Shown: positions 8,381 to 17,059 of the stretch, piece after piece
How the letters are laid out: every line of letters starts with the position of its first letter
How positions within the stretch are numbered: position 1 is the first letter of the stretch
NCBI RefSeq assembly: GCF_002563695.1
Contig: NZ_PDJI01000004.1
Span: forward strand, 310,001-374,000
Length of the DNA stretch: 64,000 nt
Source of the DNA: Georgenia soli
Lineage (GTDB): Bacteria > Actinomycetota > Actinomycetes > Actinomycetales > Actinomycetaceae
Direction: 5' to 3'
Program-made: the position numbers and the translations under genes
The notes under the pieces: generated by a model
What the model was told of the DNA's origin: nothing
Database searches by the model: none
The model's input: only the letters and a program-made list of their open reading frames with translations

Positions 8381-9250
8381 CTACCCCGCTGTCCCGGGTG
8401 CCTGCACGGTGCGCGTGGAGGCACCTGTCGTCATGAGGTCCACCACGATCTGGCGGTCGAGATCTGCGGTGGGGCGTGCGGCGACCATCCGGCCGAGGTG
8501 CAGCACGGCGATCCGGTCGGCCACGGCGAACACGTCGTTGAGGTTGTGAGAGACGAGGAGCACGGCGTGGCCCCGGTCGGCGAGCCGGCGCACCAGGTCG
8601 AGCACCATCGCCGTCTGTGCGACGCCGAGCGCCGCGGTGGGCTCGTCCATGATGACGAGCCGGGAGTTCCAGAGCACGGCCTTGGCGATCGCGACGGACT
8701 GGCGCTGACCGCCGGAGAGGGAGGCGACGACCTGGCGGACCGACCGGACGGTCGTCACGGCGAGGCTCGAGAGCGTCTCCCGGGCCGCGTGCTCCATCGA
8801 CTCCTGGTCGAGCTGGCCGAACCGCACCCGCTCGCGGCCCAGGAACATGTTCTGGACGACGTCGAGGTTGTCGCACAGCGCGAGGTCCTGGTAGACGGTC
8901 TCGATCCCCCGGGCGGCCGCCTCGCCGGGCGTGCGCACGTGGACCTGCTCGCCGTTCCACCACATCCGTCCCGCGTCCGGCGGGTGGATGCCCGAGATGC
9001 ACTTGATGAGGACCGACTTCCCGGCCCCGTTGTCGCCCGCCAGCGCCGTCACCTGGCCGGCGGGGATGTCCAGGTCCACGTCGGTCAGTGCCCGGACGGG
9101 GCCGAAGTGCTTGCTGACGCCGCGCAGGCGCAGCAGCGGCGTCTCGTCGTCGCCACCCGGCACCGGGGCCGAGCCGGCGGGCTGGGTTGTCGTCGCGTCC
9201 GTGGTGTCCTCCTCACGGATGAGGCGGACGTGGCGGGCGAGGCCCACCAC
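8381..9250 (-). CDS. Sugar ABC transporter ATP-binding protein, single-domain
   Basis: A 289-residue ABC ATPase: Walker A GDNGAGKS, signature SGGQRQ, Walker B RLVIMDEPTAALG and the switch His in VLLVSHNLND. Carbohydrate ATPases of the XylG/RbsA type usually carry two fused nucleotide-binding domains (about 500 residues); this is a single-domain form, so a homodimer is expected. The start is uncertain: tandem GTG codons at 9250 and 9247 follow GAGGG, whereas a good AGGAGG further in has no start codon behind it. The gene sits between the binding protein (15-nt gap) and the permease (5-nt gap). Confidence 0.9.
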   Translation of the reverse strand: MVGLARHVRLIREEDTTDATTTQPAGSAPVPGGDDETPLLRLRGVSKHFGPVRALTDVDLDIPAGQVTALAGDNGAGKSVLIKCISGIHPPDAGRMWWNGEQVHVRTPGEAAARGIETVYQDLALCDNLDVVQNMFLGRERVRFGQLDQESMEHAARETLSSLAVTTVRSVRQVVASLSGGQRQSVAIAKAVLWNSRLVIMDEPTAALGVAQTAMVLDLVRRLADRGHAVLLVSHNLNDVFAVADRIAVLHLGRMVAARPTADLDRQIVVDLMTTGASTRTVQAPGTAG

Positions 9251-9265
9251 GTCCCTCAGCCTGAC

Positions 9266-10483
9266 CTACTTGATGCCGGCTTGCGTGCACGCGGCCGCGA
9301 CCGCACCGGTGCACAGGCCGGCGACCTTCACCGCCCCGTCCTTGACCACCGTGTCCGCCATGTTCTCGGGAGTCACCCAGATCGGCTTGGTGTAGACCGA
9401 CTTGATGTCCTTGTTCAGCACGGTGTCCTTGGTGGTGTCGGCGACCAGCGACGCCGGTGGCTCCTGCCCCGCCCGGAGGTAGATGGCCAGGGCGGCAGCG
9501 GCCTGGGCCTCGAGGTAGATGGGCTTGTAGACCGTGCCGCACTGGTACCCGGTGAGGATGTTCTGCAGGCCCGGGAGCGACGCGTCCTGCCCCGTGGTCG
9601 GGAACTTCTTCGCCGGGGTGCCGTTCTTCTTCAGCACCGCGATGACGGCGTTGGCGTTGTCGTCGTTCGGGGTCACGACCGCGTTCATGGCCGGGTTGGC
9701 GGTGAGCTGCTGCTCGAACGTCGTGGCGGCGACCGACGGCGTCCAGGTGCCGGCCGGCTCGCCCACCTTGGTGAAGGTGCCGTCCTTGAACTTGGGGTCG
9801 AGGACGCCGTTGTACCCCTCGGCGAAGAGCTTCGCGTTGTTGTCCGACGGGTCGCCGTCCATGACGAGGACGTTCGGGTTCGAGACCTTCCAGGCCGAGA
9901 TGCAGTCCACCGCGCCCTGCCCGATGAGCTTGCCGACCTCGACGTTGTCGAAGCTGACGTAGTACCGGTCCGCGGGGCCGCCCGTGACCAGCCGGTCGTA
10001 GTCGATCACCTTCACGCCCGCGGCCTCGGCCTTGGACTCGATCGCGGCGCCGCTGCCGGGGTCGAGCGGGTCGACGAGCAGCACGGACGCCCCCGCGTTG
10101 ATGTCCGCCTCGGCCTGAGTCTGCATCGTCGCGGCGCTGCCGTTGGCGTTGTCGATCTTGAAGTCGCCCGACGTCAGGCCCGCGGCCTCGAACGCCTTCG
10201 TGAGGTAGGGCGCGTCGTACTGCACGTAGCGGGTGGACGTCGTCGTGTCGGGCAGGAGGACGCCGATCATGCCCTTGCCCTGCGCCGCGAGGTCCGTCAG
10301 CTGCTTCATGGCCGCGAAGTCGGCCGTGAAGTCGGTCGCGGCGATCTGGGGCACCGAGCTGGTCGACGTGGACTGCGTCGTCGACGACGACGTCGTGCCG
10401 GTGGAGCTGCAGGCCGTGAGCACGAGCCCGAGACAGAGGGTCGCGCTCGTGAGCACGAGTCCCTCGCGTACGGTCCTTCTCAT
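9266..10483 (-). CDS. Sugar-binding lipoprotein of the ABC transporter (XylF-like)
   Basis: A 405-residue periplasmic-binding-protein-like lipoprotein (Peripla_BP_4 type). A signal peptide ending LVLTAC gives lipidation at that Cys, followed by a Ser/Thr-rich linker. The mature part carries the sugar-binder phrases IGVLLPDTTTSTRYVQYDAP, ASVLLVDPLDP, YYVSFDNVEVGK and TGQDASLPGLQNILTGYQ, closest to D-xylose-binding XylF proteins. ATG at 10483 is preceded by GGAGG at 8 nt. It is the first gene of the transporter operon; a perfect 11-bp inverted repeat lies in its leader. Confidence 0.92.
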   Translation of the reverse strand: MRRTVREGLVLTSATLCLGLVLTACSSTGTTSSSTTQSTSTSSVPQIAATDFTADFAAMKQLTDLAAQGKGMIGVLLPDTTTSTRYVQYDAPYLTKAFEAAGLTSGDFKIDNANGSAATMQTQAEADINAGASVLLVDPLDPGSGAAIESKAEAAGVKVIDYDRLVTGGPADRYYVSFDNVEVGKLIGQGAVDCISAWKVSNPNVLVMDGDPSDNNAKLFAEGYNGVLDPKFKDGTFTKVGEPAGTWTPSVAATTFEQQLTANPAMNAVVTPNDDNANAVIAVLKKNGTPAKKFPTTGQDASLPGLQNILTGYQCGTVYKPIYLEAQAAAALAIYLRAGQEPPASLVADTTKDTVLNKDIKSVYTKPIWVTPENMADTVVKDGAVKVAGLCTGAVAAACTQAGIK

Positions 10484-10526
10484 CGGGTCTTCCTCCGTTG
10501 GTGACTGGCCCCCGTACTGCGGTGGA

Positions 10527-10554
10527 CCCTCCGCTCCCGGTGAGGAGCGGAGGG
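10527..10554. repeat. Perfect 11-bp inverted repeat in the sugar-transporter leader
   Basis: CCCTCCGCTCC (10527-10537) and GGAGCGGAGGG (10544-10554) pair perfectly over a 6-nt loop, 44 nt upstream of the binding-protein start. No T-run follows on the minus strand, so an operator or leader hairpin is more likely than a terminator for the membrane-protein gene upstream. Confidence 0.6.
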
Positions 10555-10740
10555 AGGAAGGTCGCGGCGCCGCGGCGCACGCACCGTCGCGTGCACCGCG
10601 TGCCCGGACCGGACGACGCGCAACAGACACGGCCGGGACAGCCGCTGGGACAGCGCACGCTCCGGCCGCCAGGACGAGTCTGCCCCGACACCCGTGACGC
10701 GACCGTGACGGGCGGGTTCCCTCTTCGCGTGGGTGCCCGG

Positions 10741-11385
10741 TCAGCCCCTCCGGCCGGCCTGGTCGTCCTGGAGGTGCTCGCTCCGGCGGCTCTGCTCTCC
10801 CGGCTCGAGGATCAGTCCGTACCGCGGCGCCTTCACCATCCTCGCGGACGCGGGCGGCGGTGCGGCGGGGGTTCGCGACGGGCCGGTCCGGTCCGCCGGC
10901 ACGGGCTCCTGCCGGAGCGCCGCGCGGGCGCTGTTGACGGAGTCCCGCACGAGGGCCACGCCGACGTCGACGGCGGCGAGCCCGACGAGCACCGCGCCCG
11001 GCACGCCCCACGACATGAGGTCGACGACCAGGCGGCCGTCGGCGGCGAGCTTGGTGGCGACGCCGACGACGGCCACCACCGCGAGGACCGCGGCGGTCGT
11101 GACGCCCTGGAAGTCACCGGTGCCGTACCGCTGGAGGCGTGCCGCGGCAGCGGGGTCGGCCCCCGGGCGCCGGGCGCGGACCTGCCGGCCGGCGTCCCAG
11201 TAGTCGTAGACCTGCTGGGTGACGATGGCGGCCGCGCCGGCGACCTTGAACAAGGGGTTGAGTCCCTCGACCATCAGCGCCAGGGCGCTGACGGCGAGGA
11301 CCGCGGTGAGGGTGGCGCCCCCGACGGCGGGGACGTGCCGGCGGTCGGTGATGAGGGCCGGCGGGGGGTTGTCGACGTTCTTCAT
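10741..11385 (-). CDS. Hypothetical membrane protein
   Basis: I do not recognise this 214-residue protein. It has about four hydrophobic segments (near residues 20-40, 45-58, 98-115 and 125-150), a short charged loop YDYWDAGRQVRARR between the second and third, and a polar Pro/Arg-rich C-terminal tail of about 60 residues. The tail ends in charged residues without a motif I can name. ATG at 11385 has only a weak AGG in front. It is transcribed toward the sugar transporter but separated by 257 nt, and is divergent from arr. Confidence 0.6.
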   Translation of the reverse strand: MKNVDNPPPALITDRRHVPAVGGATLTAVLAVSALALMVEGLNPLFKVAGAAAIVTQQVYDYWDAGRQVRARRPGADPAAAARLQRYGTGDFQGVTTAAVLAVVAVVGVATKLAADGRLVVDLMSWGVPGAVLVGLAAVDVGVALVRDSVNSARAALRQEPVPADRTGPSRTPAAPPPASARMVKAPRYGLILEPGEQSRRSEHLQDDQAGRRG

Positions 11386-11533
11386 GGGCCTGGCTCGGAG
11401 GACGGGGACGACGAGGGGAACACCACATCATCACCCTGCCCCGGCCGGCGGCGTGGGGACTTCGGACCCAGTCTCACCGCTCGGGCGCCCCGGCGGCCGT
11501 TACAGTTGCGGACCGACCGCGAAGGAGGAGGCC

Positions 11534-11962
11534 GTGAGCGACGACCAGAAACCGTCCGCGCCCGAGGACCGGGGCCCGTTCTACCACGGCACGAAGGTCG
11601 ACCGGCGGCCAGGAGACCTGCTGGATCCCGGCTACCGGTCCAACTTCGGCGAGCGGAGGAGGGCGAACTTCGTCTACCTGACCGCCACGTTGGACGCCGC
11701 CACCTGGGGGGCGGAGCTGGCCGACGGCGACGGGCCCGGCCGGATCTACGTCGTGGAACCCACGGGTGCCATCGAGGACGACCCGAACCTGACGGACAAG
11801 AAGTTCCCGGGCAACCCGACGCGGTCGTACCGCACCCGTGAGCCGCTGCGGGTGGTCGGCGAGGTGCACGACTGGGACCCGCACCCCCCGGAGGTGCTCG
11901 CGGAGATGCGGGCAAGGGTCGAGGAGCTCCGGCGCCTCGGTGTCGAGGCGATCAACGACTGA
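11534..11962 (+). CDS. arr: Rifampin ADP-ribosyltransferase
   Basis: A 142-residue Arr enzyme, the full length of the Mycobacterium smegmatis protein. It transfers ADP-ribose from NAD+ to the 23-hydroxyl of rifamycins, inactivating them. The residues important in Arr are in place: His18 in FYHGTK, Tyr48 in FVYLTATLDAA and Asp83 in EDDPNLTDKKFPGNPT. GTG at 11534 is preceded by AAGGAGGAGG, which fixes the start although the frame is open further upstream. Such genes are common in environmental actinobacterial chromosomes, so this is probably intrinsic; no mobile element adjoins it. Confidence 0.95.
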   Translation: MSDDQKPSAPEDRGPFYHGTKVDRRPGDLLDPGYRSNFGERRRANFVYLTATLDAATWGAELADGDGPGRIYVVEPTGAIEDDPNLTDKKFPGNPTRSYRTREPLRVVGEVHDWDPHPPEVLAEMRARVEELRRLGVEAIND

Positions 11963-11996
11963 GCCCTCGGTCCGGCCCTCTGAGGCCAGCCGCCGG

Positions 11997-12770
11997 CTAC
12001 GCGGTCTGGCCGCGCGCCGCCACGACGGCAGCCTGGGCCGCGGCCATGATCAGCTCGTCGTCGGGCGCGCCGAGGCCGAACCGGGTGCGTCCCTTCCGGC
12101 CGTCGATCTTGGCCATGAGCGCTTTGAGCAGGTCGAGGTGCTGCGGGGGCTGCCCGTCGCGCATCTTCCACCCGCTGCGCCGCCAGCTGGGCGCCCACAT
12201 CGTCGCGGTCCTGACGAGGTTCTCGGACGAGGACCGCACCAGCAGGTGCGCCTCAGGAGCGACGTGGTCCAGCAGCTCGAGCGCGCCGACCAGCTCACCC
12301 TCGCGGTCGGTGCCGTTCGGCAGACCGCCCGTGGTCGTCTCCCAGGTCTCCTGGTTGACGTACGCCCACCCGGTGGGGCCGGGGTTCGGCTCGGCGAAGG
12401 CGTGCAGCGCGACGACGACGTCGAACGTCGTGCCGGCGACCCCGCGCACGGACTTCCTGGACGCGGGCTGTCCGGTGGCCGGCTGCTTGCCGGCAGGCTT
12501 CCGCCGCGCTCCCGCCTTCGACTCGGTGGCCGCCGCAGCCTTCATCTGCTCCGCCAGCGGCATGAGCAGCGGCAGGACCTCCTCGGAGCGCCACCGTACG
12601 AACGGCCGCCCGAGCGGGGTCATGTCCGGTTCCGCCAGCCCCCGGTCCAGCGCGTCGTCCGTCGCCTCACGCCCCGCCTTCAGGCCCGCCACGACGAGCA
12701 GCTGGCCCACGGCCTGGGCGTCGATACCGAGCTGCTTGCCGAGCTCGTCCTGGGTGGCCCACGTCTCCAT
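11997..12770 (-). CDS. RNase H-fold protein with degenerate active site and N-terminal helical domain
   Basis: A 257-residue protein not named in any family I know. Residues 1-75 look like a helix-turn-helix-type domain (TQDELGKQLGIDAQAVGQLL). After an Ala/Lys/Pro linker, residues 116-250 follow RNase HI in order: NPGP at 129-132 with GW after it, EGELVGALELL at 157-167, SSSENLV at 180-186, W192-W196-GWK at 200-202, the DL pair at 213-214, and DDELIMAAA at 237-245. Of the four RNase H carboxylates, Glu48 (Glu159) and Asp134 (Asp238) are retained, but Asp10 is His123 and Asp70 is Ser. Catalysis is therefore unlikely; binding of RNA/DNA hybrid is a guess. ATG at 12770 follows AAGGA at 8 nt. It is convergent with arr. 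Confidence 0.7.
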   Translation of the reverse strand: METWATQDELGKQLGIDAQAVGQLLVVAGLKAGREATDDALDRGLAEPDMTPLGRPFVRWRSEEVLPLLMPLAEQMKAAAATESKAGARRKPAGKQPATGQPASRKSVRGVAGTTFDVVVALHAFAEPNPGPTGWAYVNQETWETTTGGLPNGTDREGELVGALELLDHVAPEAHLLVRSSSENLVRTATMWAPSWRRSGWKMRDGQPPQHLDLLKALMAKIDGRKGRTRFGLGAPDDELIMAAAQAAVVAARGQTA

Positions 12771-12867
12771 GACTCGTCCTTCCCGCTGCCGATGCGACCC
12801 GAACCCGGCCTGTCGCGCGCGAGCAGGTGTCGCGTCCGACCGGTGCCCCCAGCGTTGTTGTCAGGGA

Positions 12868-12910
12868 ACAAGAAAGGCCATGCCGAGCGCTTCCGCGTTC
12901 CGGCACGGCC
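12868..12910 (-). terminator. Rho-independent terminator of tRNA-Pro
   Basis: On the minus strand GGCCGTGCCG (12910-12901) pairs with CGGCATGGCC (12885-12876), with one G-U pair and a 15-nt loop, and is followed by TTTCTTGTT. It begins about 20 nt past the tRNA 3' end. Confidence 0.8.
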
Positions 12911-12929
12911 TCTCACCTGCGACATTACG

Positions 12930-13003
<74 letters not shown>

Positions 13004-13329
13004 TCTCCCACCAGCAACCGGCCGGTCGGGACTCGAAGATGCTACCCCAGCCGCGACCGGTGATCCGAATCCGCCGGCGCCCGCGCCGCTGTGACTCGCG
13101 ACACTGCGCCCGGCCGGTCCCACGCGTCGCGCCGCGGTCGTCAACCCCGGGCCGACCACCCGATCCACGGGTAAGCGGGATTGCGCAGGTGAAGTCCGCC
13201 CAGGCTCACTGCATCTGCGCAAGAGCACTGACGGAACGGCTGACGGCAGCCGCCCACACCTCCATGCCGGCCACCCGTCCGGCGTGACCATCCATCTGCC
13301 TGTCAGTGCCACCCCTCTACGCTGGCCGG
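13004..13329. other. Intergenic region upstream of tRNA-Pro and the zinc-ribbon gene
   Basis: These 326 nt must hold the promoters of the tRNA (minus strand) and of the zinc-ribbon gene (plus strand). I see no open frame with a start and ribosome-binding site, no repeat and no strong hairpin. Confidence 0.4.
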
Positions 13330-13617
13330 GTGATCATTCTCGGTCTGCGGGGCTCCACCAGCCTGCTCGCGACGATGACCCTCGTGTGCCCGCAGTGCCA
13401 CAACCCCGCGGCGCACCGTCTGCTGCGGACGGTCAACAGGTTCACGCTCTTCTTCGTCCCGCTCTTCCCCGTGTCGAGGAAGTACGTGATCGACTGCACG
13501 TTCTGCGGGCTGCGGCGCACCCCGACCCGCGCGCAGGCGGAGAAGCTGCAACGGCTCGCGGAGACCGGCGAGCCGCTGGCGCCCCCGCTCCGGCAGCCGG
13601 GCGACCCCGCCGCCTGA
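13330..13617 (+). CDS. Zinc-ribbon protein
   Basis: A 95-residue protein of a small actinobacterial zinc-ribbon family. It begins (V)IILGLRG and has two Cys pairs, CPQC near residue 20 and CTFC near residue 58, that frame a hydrophobic strand NRFTLFFVPLFPVSRKYV; the four Cys should bind one zinc. The function is unknown. GTG at 13330 matches the usual N-terminus of the family (M-I-I-F/L-G), so it is preferred to the in-frame GTG at 13306. It is convergent with the membrane protein gene that follows, 13 nt apart. Confidence 0.7.
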   Translation: MIILGLRGSTSLLATMTLVCPQCHNPAAHRLLRTVNRFTLFFVPLFPVSRKYVIDCTFCGLRRTPTRAQAEKLQRLAETGEPLAPPLRQPGDPAA

Positions 13618-13630
13618 ACGCCTCGAGTTC

Positions 13631-14671
13631 TCAGACCTCGACCTGACGCAGCCGCTCGAGCCGGTACTTCTCCGCACCGATCACCCCGAGGGTCGCCAGC
13701 GCCAGGAACAGCCCGAGCGTCGCCGGCCACGGCTCGATCCGGAACAGCGCCACCTGGGTCAGCAGCAGGTTCACGAGCACCGCCCTGCGCAGCCACTGGA
13801 ACGCGCGGTACCGGTCGGCCGCCAGCAGCGTCCAGCCACGCACGCCGGCGGCCAGCGAGAGGACCACGGAGGCCAGCGCACCGACCTCTCCCCAGCCGGG
13901 ACTCTCGCCCCAGGAGGCCACCACGGTCACGAGGGTGCCGGCGGCGACGACGGCGAGCAGCGCCGTCGTCGTCCGGGTGGCCCAGCGCCGGGTCACCACG
14001 GCACGGAACAGGGAGCGGAACCGGCGCGAGACGGCGTCGATCGGGTCCGGCGCCTCCGCGTCGTCGGCGGGGATCTGGCGCAGCAGCGCCGCGGTCTCGG
14101 CCGCCCCGCGCGCCTCGCGCCCCTTCCCGAGCAGCTCCTCGGCGACGGCGCGTCGCTCCTGGCTCAGCCCGCCGGCCAGCCCCGCGACGGCGTGGTCGGC
14201 CGCGGCGGCGAGGTACTCGGTGGGGTGGTGGGCGCGGCGCCCGTGCAGCGCGTCGGCCGCGAGCATCACCAGCACGAGGGTGACGTACATGATCATCGGG
14301 GCGGGACTGAAGAAGTAGTCGTTGTCCTGGGTGAGGAACTTGCCCACCTCGTCGATGAACAGCCCGAAGCCGATGCCGCCGAAGAAGGCGACGAGCGGCC
14401 GGACCACCGGCCCGGCGAAGGACACGGCCAGGACCACCGCGACCGCCATGAGCAGCCCGCCCCACAGCACGTGCGCCACGTGCAGGCCCTCGCCGCCGAT
14501 CTGCGGGAAGCCGGTCAGCTGGAGGAACCCGCGCGTCACCGCGATGGTCAGGACGGTGACGACGACGAACCCGAGCAGGTGCTCGGAGGCGCGCGGGTCG
14601 CGGGGCAGCCCCCAGCGCAGCAGCCGGTGGGGCCGCTCGGGCGCCGGGCCGGCCCCGCTCCGCGCACCCAT
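13631..14671 (-). CDS. Polytopic membrane protein downstream of der
   Basis: A 346-residue integral membrane protein. Residues 25-130 contain about four helices with polar signatures GEGLHVAHVLWGGLLM, GFGLFIDEVGKFLTQDNDYF and APMIMYVTLVLVML; a long cytoplasmic Glu/Arg/Ala-rich segment follows, then further hydrophobic segments to the C-terminus. I recall similar proteins in actinobacteria but no assigned function. ATG at 14671 shares one base with the der stop (TGATG), so it is translationally coupled to der. The frame stays open upstream within der, but no better start exists. Confidence 0.65.
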   Translation of the reverse strand: MGARSGAGPAPERPHRLLRWGLPRDPRASEHLLGFVVVTVLTIAVTRGFLQLTGFPQIGGEGLHVAHVLWGGLLMAVAVVLAVSFAGPVVRPLVAFFGGIGFGLFIDEVGKFLTQDNDYFFSPAPMIMYVTLVLVMLAADALHGRRAHHPTEYLAAAADHAVAGLAGGLSQERRAVAEELLGKGREARGAAETAALLRQIPADDAEAPDPIDAVSRRFRSLFRAVVTRRWATRTTTALLAVVAAGTLVTVVASWGESPGWGEVGALASVVLSLAAGVRGWTLLAADRYRAFQWLRRAVLVNLLLTQVALFRIEPWPATLGLFLALATLGVIGAEKYRLERLRQVEV

Positions 14672-16314
14672 CAGCGCCGCCGCTTCTCCCGCACCCGGAC
14701 GCTGATCTCGATCGGGCTGCCGGTGAAGCCGAAGTGCTCCCGCAGCCGGTTCTCGATGAAGCGGCGGTAGCCGGCCTCGATGAACCCGGTGGCGAAGATG
14801 ACGAACCGGGGCGGCCGGTTCGACGCCTGCGTGGCGAACAGGATGCGCGGCTGCTTGCCCCCGCGCACGGGGTGCGGGTGGGCGGCGGTGAGCTCGCCGA
14901 GGAACGCGTTGAGGCGTCCGGTGGGGATCCGGGTGTCCCACGACTCCAGCGCCGTCTCCAGCGCCCGTGCCAGGCGGTTCGTGTGCCAGCCGGTCTTCGC
15001 CGAGAGGTTGATGCGCGGCGCCCACTGCACCTGGACGAGGTCCAGCTCGATCTCCCGCTCCAGGTACGGGCGGCGGTCCTCGTCCATGAGGTCCCACTTG
15101 TTGTAGGCGATGACCAGCGCCCGCCCGGCGTCGATGACCTGCTGGATGACGCGGGTGTCCTGCTCGGTCAGCGGCACGGAGGCGTCGATGAGGACGACGG
15201 CCACCTCCGCCTTCTCCAGCGCCGCCTGGGTGCGCAGGGAGGCGTAGAAGTCGGCGCCGGAGGTCTGGTGGACGCGGCGCCGGATCCCGGCGGTGTCGAC
15301 GAACCACCACGGCCTCCCGTCGAGCTCGACGAGCTCGTCCACCGGGTCGCGGGTGGTGCCCGCCGTCTCGTGGACCACGACCCGCTCGGAGCCGGCGAGG
15401 GAGTTCAGCAGGGAGGACTTCCCGACGTTGGGGCGTCCGACGAGGGCCACGCGTCGCGGCCCGCCGGCGGGGAGCCTCCCGGCGACGGCGGAGACCTCGG
15501 GCAGCACCTTCATGGCGGCGTCGAGGACGTCGCCGGAGCCGCGGCCGTGGAGGGCGGAGACGGGGTACGGCTCCCCCAGCCCGAGCGACCAGAGCATGGC
15601 CGCGTCAGCCTCCTGCACCGGCGAGTCCACCTTGTTGGCCACGAGGACCACGGGCTTGCCAGAGCGGCGGAGCAGGCGCACGACCTGCTCGTCGGTGTCG
15701 GTCGGGCCGACGGTGGCGTCGACGACGAACATCACCGCGTCGGCCATGGCGATCGCGACCTCGGCCTGCTGGGCGACGGAGGCGTCGATCCCGGCGACGT
15801 CGACCTCCCAGCCGCCGGTGTCGACGAGGGTGAAGTTCCGCCCCGCCCACTCCGCGGGGTAGCTCACACGGTCGCGGGTCACGCCGGGGGTGTCCTGCAC
15901 GACCGCCTCGCGACGGCCGAGGATGCGGTTCACCAGGGTCGACTTCCCGACGTTCGGCCGTCCGACGACGGCGAGCACCGGCAGTCCGGCGGGCGCGGCC
16001 TGCTCGGCGGCCACCTCCCCGGCAGCCAGCACGGCGAGGTCCTCGTCCTCCAGGACGTAGTCGGCGAGCCCGGCACGCAGCGCCTCCGCGCGGCGCTCCT
16101 CGTCGGCCGCGTCCGCCTCGGTCGCCGGGCCCGCACCGGGCGTCGCGCCGGCGTCGGTCGCGCCCTGGGGCGCCTGCACGGCAGGAAGCTCGTGGGTGCG
16201 CTCGGCGCTCCCGTCGGTGCTCTCGTCCAGGTCGTGGGTGCGGTCGTTGGTGGGCAGGTCCTCGGCGCTCGTGTCCGGGCGGGCGGCTGACTGGCGCGCG
16301 GGGTCGGTGCTCAT
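14671..16314 (-). CDS. der: Ribosome biogenesis GTPase Der (EngA)
   Basis: A double-GTPase of 547 residues acting in 50S subunit maturation. First G domain: GRPNVGKST at residues 118-126, then [12 protein letters not shown] and NKVD. Second: GRPNVGKSS at 293-301, then DTAGIR and NKWD. The C-terminal KH-like domain ends RVREKRRR. About 110 acidic, low-complexity residues precede the first G domain, an extension seen in several actinobacterial Der proteins. ATG at 16314 follows GGGGAG; it lies 4 nt after the acyltransferase stop. Confidence 0.96.
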   Translation of the reverse strand: MSTDPARQSAARPDTSAEDLPTNDRTHDLDESTDGSAERTHELPAVQAPQGATDAGATPGAGPATEADAADEERRAEALRAGLADYVLEDEDLAVLAAGEVAAEQAAPAGLPVLAVVGRPNVGKSTLVNRILGRREAVVQDTPGVTRDRVSYPAEWAGRNFTLVDTGGWEVDVAGIDASVAQQAEVAIAMADAVMFVVDATVGPTDTDEQVVRLLRRSGKPVVLVANKVDSPVQEADAAMLWSLGLGEPYPVSALHGRGSGDVLDAAMKVLPEVSAVAGRLPAGGPRRVALVGRPNVGKSSLLNSLAGSERVVVHETAGTTRDPVDELVELDGRPWWFVDTAGIRRRVHQTSGADFYASLRTQAALEKAEVAVVLIDASVPLTEQDTRVIQQVIDAGRALVIAYNKWDLMDEDRRPYLEREIELDLVQVQWAPRINLSAKTGWHTNRLARALETALESWDTRIPTGRLNAFLGELTAAHPHPVRGGKQPRILFATQASNRPPRFVIFATGFIEAGYRRFIENRLREHFGFTGSPIEISVRVREKRRR

Positions 16315-16318
16315 ACGC

Positions 16319-17059
16319 TCATTCTCCCCTGCCGCCGTCGTCGCCACGACCAGGCCTCTCGGAGGCGGGCAGCGGGACCCCGGTGAGCTCGACGGCGCCG
16401 CGGACGTGGGCGGCGAGCCCGGTCCCGATGACCTCCATCGCCCGGGCCATCTGCTCGCGCCGGCTGACGCCGTCGGGGCTGTCGAGGCGGATGGGGTCGC
16501 CGAAGACGACGTGGAGCTTCGAGCGGGGTCCGGGGACGTGGCTGCGGCGGTCGCCGGGCAGCCGGGTGCCCAGGCAGGCGGCGGGGACGATGGGCGCGCC
16601 GGTGTTCACGGCGAGCCACGCCACACCGGCCCGCACGGAGCTGGCGTCGCCCGCGCCGCGGGTGCCCTCGGGGAAGATGCCGACGACGCGTCCCTCCTCG
16701 AGGAACGCCTTGCCGGTGGCGAGGGCGGCGCGTCCGGAGGACCGGTCGACGGGGATCTGCCCCGCCCAGGTCATGAGGAACCCGATCCTGGAGTCGAAGA
16801 ACTCCTGCTTGACGAGGAAGTGCGAGCCGCGCGGCACGGCGCCGAAGACGACCGGGCCGTCGACGATCCCGACGTGGTTGGAGGCGATGATGACCGGCCC
16901 CTCGGCGGGCACCTTCTCCGCGCCGTGGACGGTGGTGCTCCACCAGACGTGGTCGAGGAAGCGGCCCACCTGGCGCGCCCAGACCGGGCCCCACCGGTAG
17001 ACGTCCTCGGGGCGCACACGCTGCCCGCGGGTCTGCCCCGTGCCGGTCGCGCGGCTCAC
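16319..17059 (-). CDS. plsC: 1-acyl-sn-glycerol-3-phosphate acyltransferase (PlsC family)
   Basis: A 246-residue PlsC-type acyltransferase of phospholipid synthesis at the inner membrane. The catalytic motif NHVGIVDGP (H-x4-D) and the substrate motif FPEGTRG are present, with further family motifs IPVDRS and [12 protein letters not shown] at 17059 overlaps the cmk stop by four bases (GTGA), which fixes the start although the frame is open far upstream. The order cmk-plsC-der is common in actinobacteria. Confidence 0.9.
   Translation of the reverse strand: MSRATGTGQTRGQRVRPEDVYRWGPVWARQVGRFLDHVWWSTTVHGAEKVPAEGPVIIASNHVGIVDGPVVFGAVPRGSHFLVKQEFFDSRIGFLMTWAGQIPVDRSSGRAALATGKAFLEEGRVVGIFPEGTRGAGDASSVRAGVAWLAVNTGAPIVPAACLGTRLPGDRRSHVPGPRSKLHVVFGDPIRLDSPDGVSRREQMARAMEVIGTGLAAHVRGAVELTGVPLPASERPGRGDDGGRGE

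Noticed and set aside
13631..15310. N-terminal extension of the membrane protein into der
   Set aside because: The added 213 residues are the wrong frame of der; the ATG overlapping the der stop is the sensible start.
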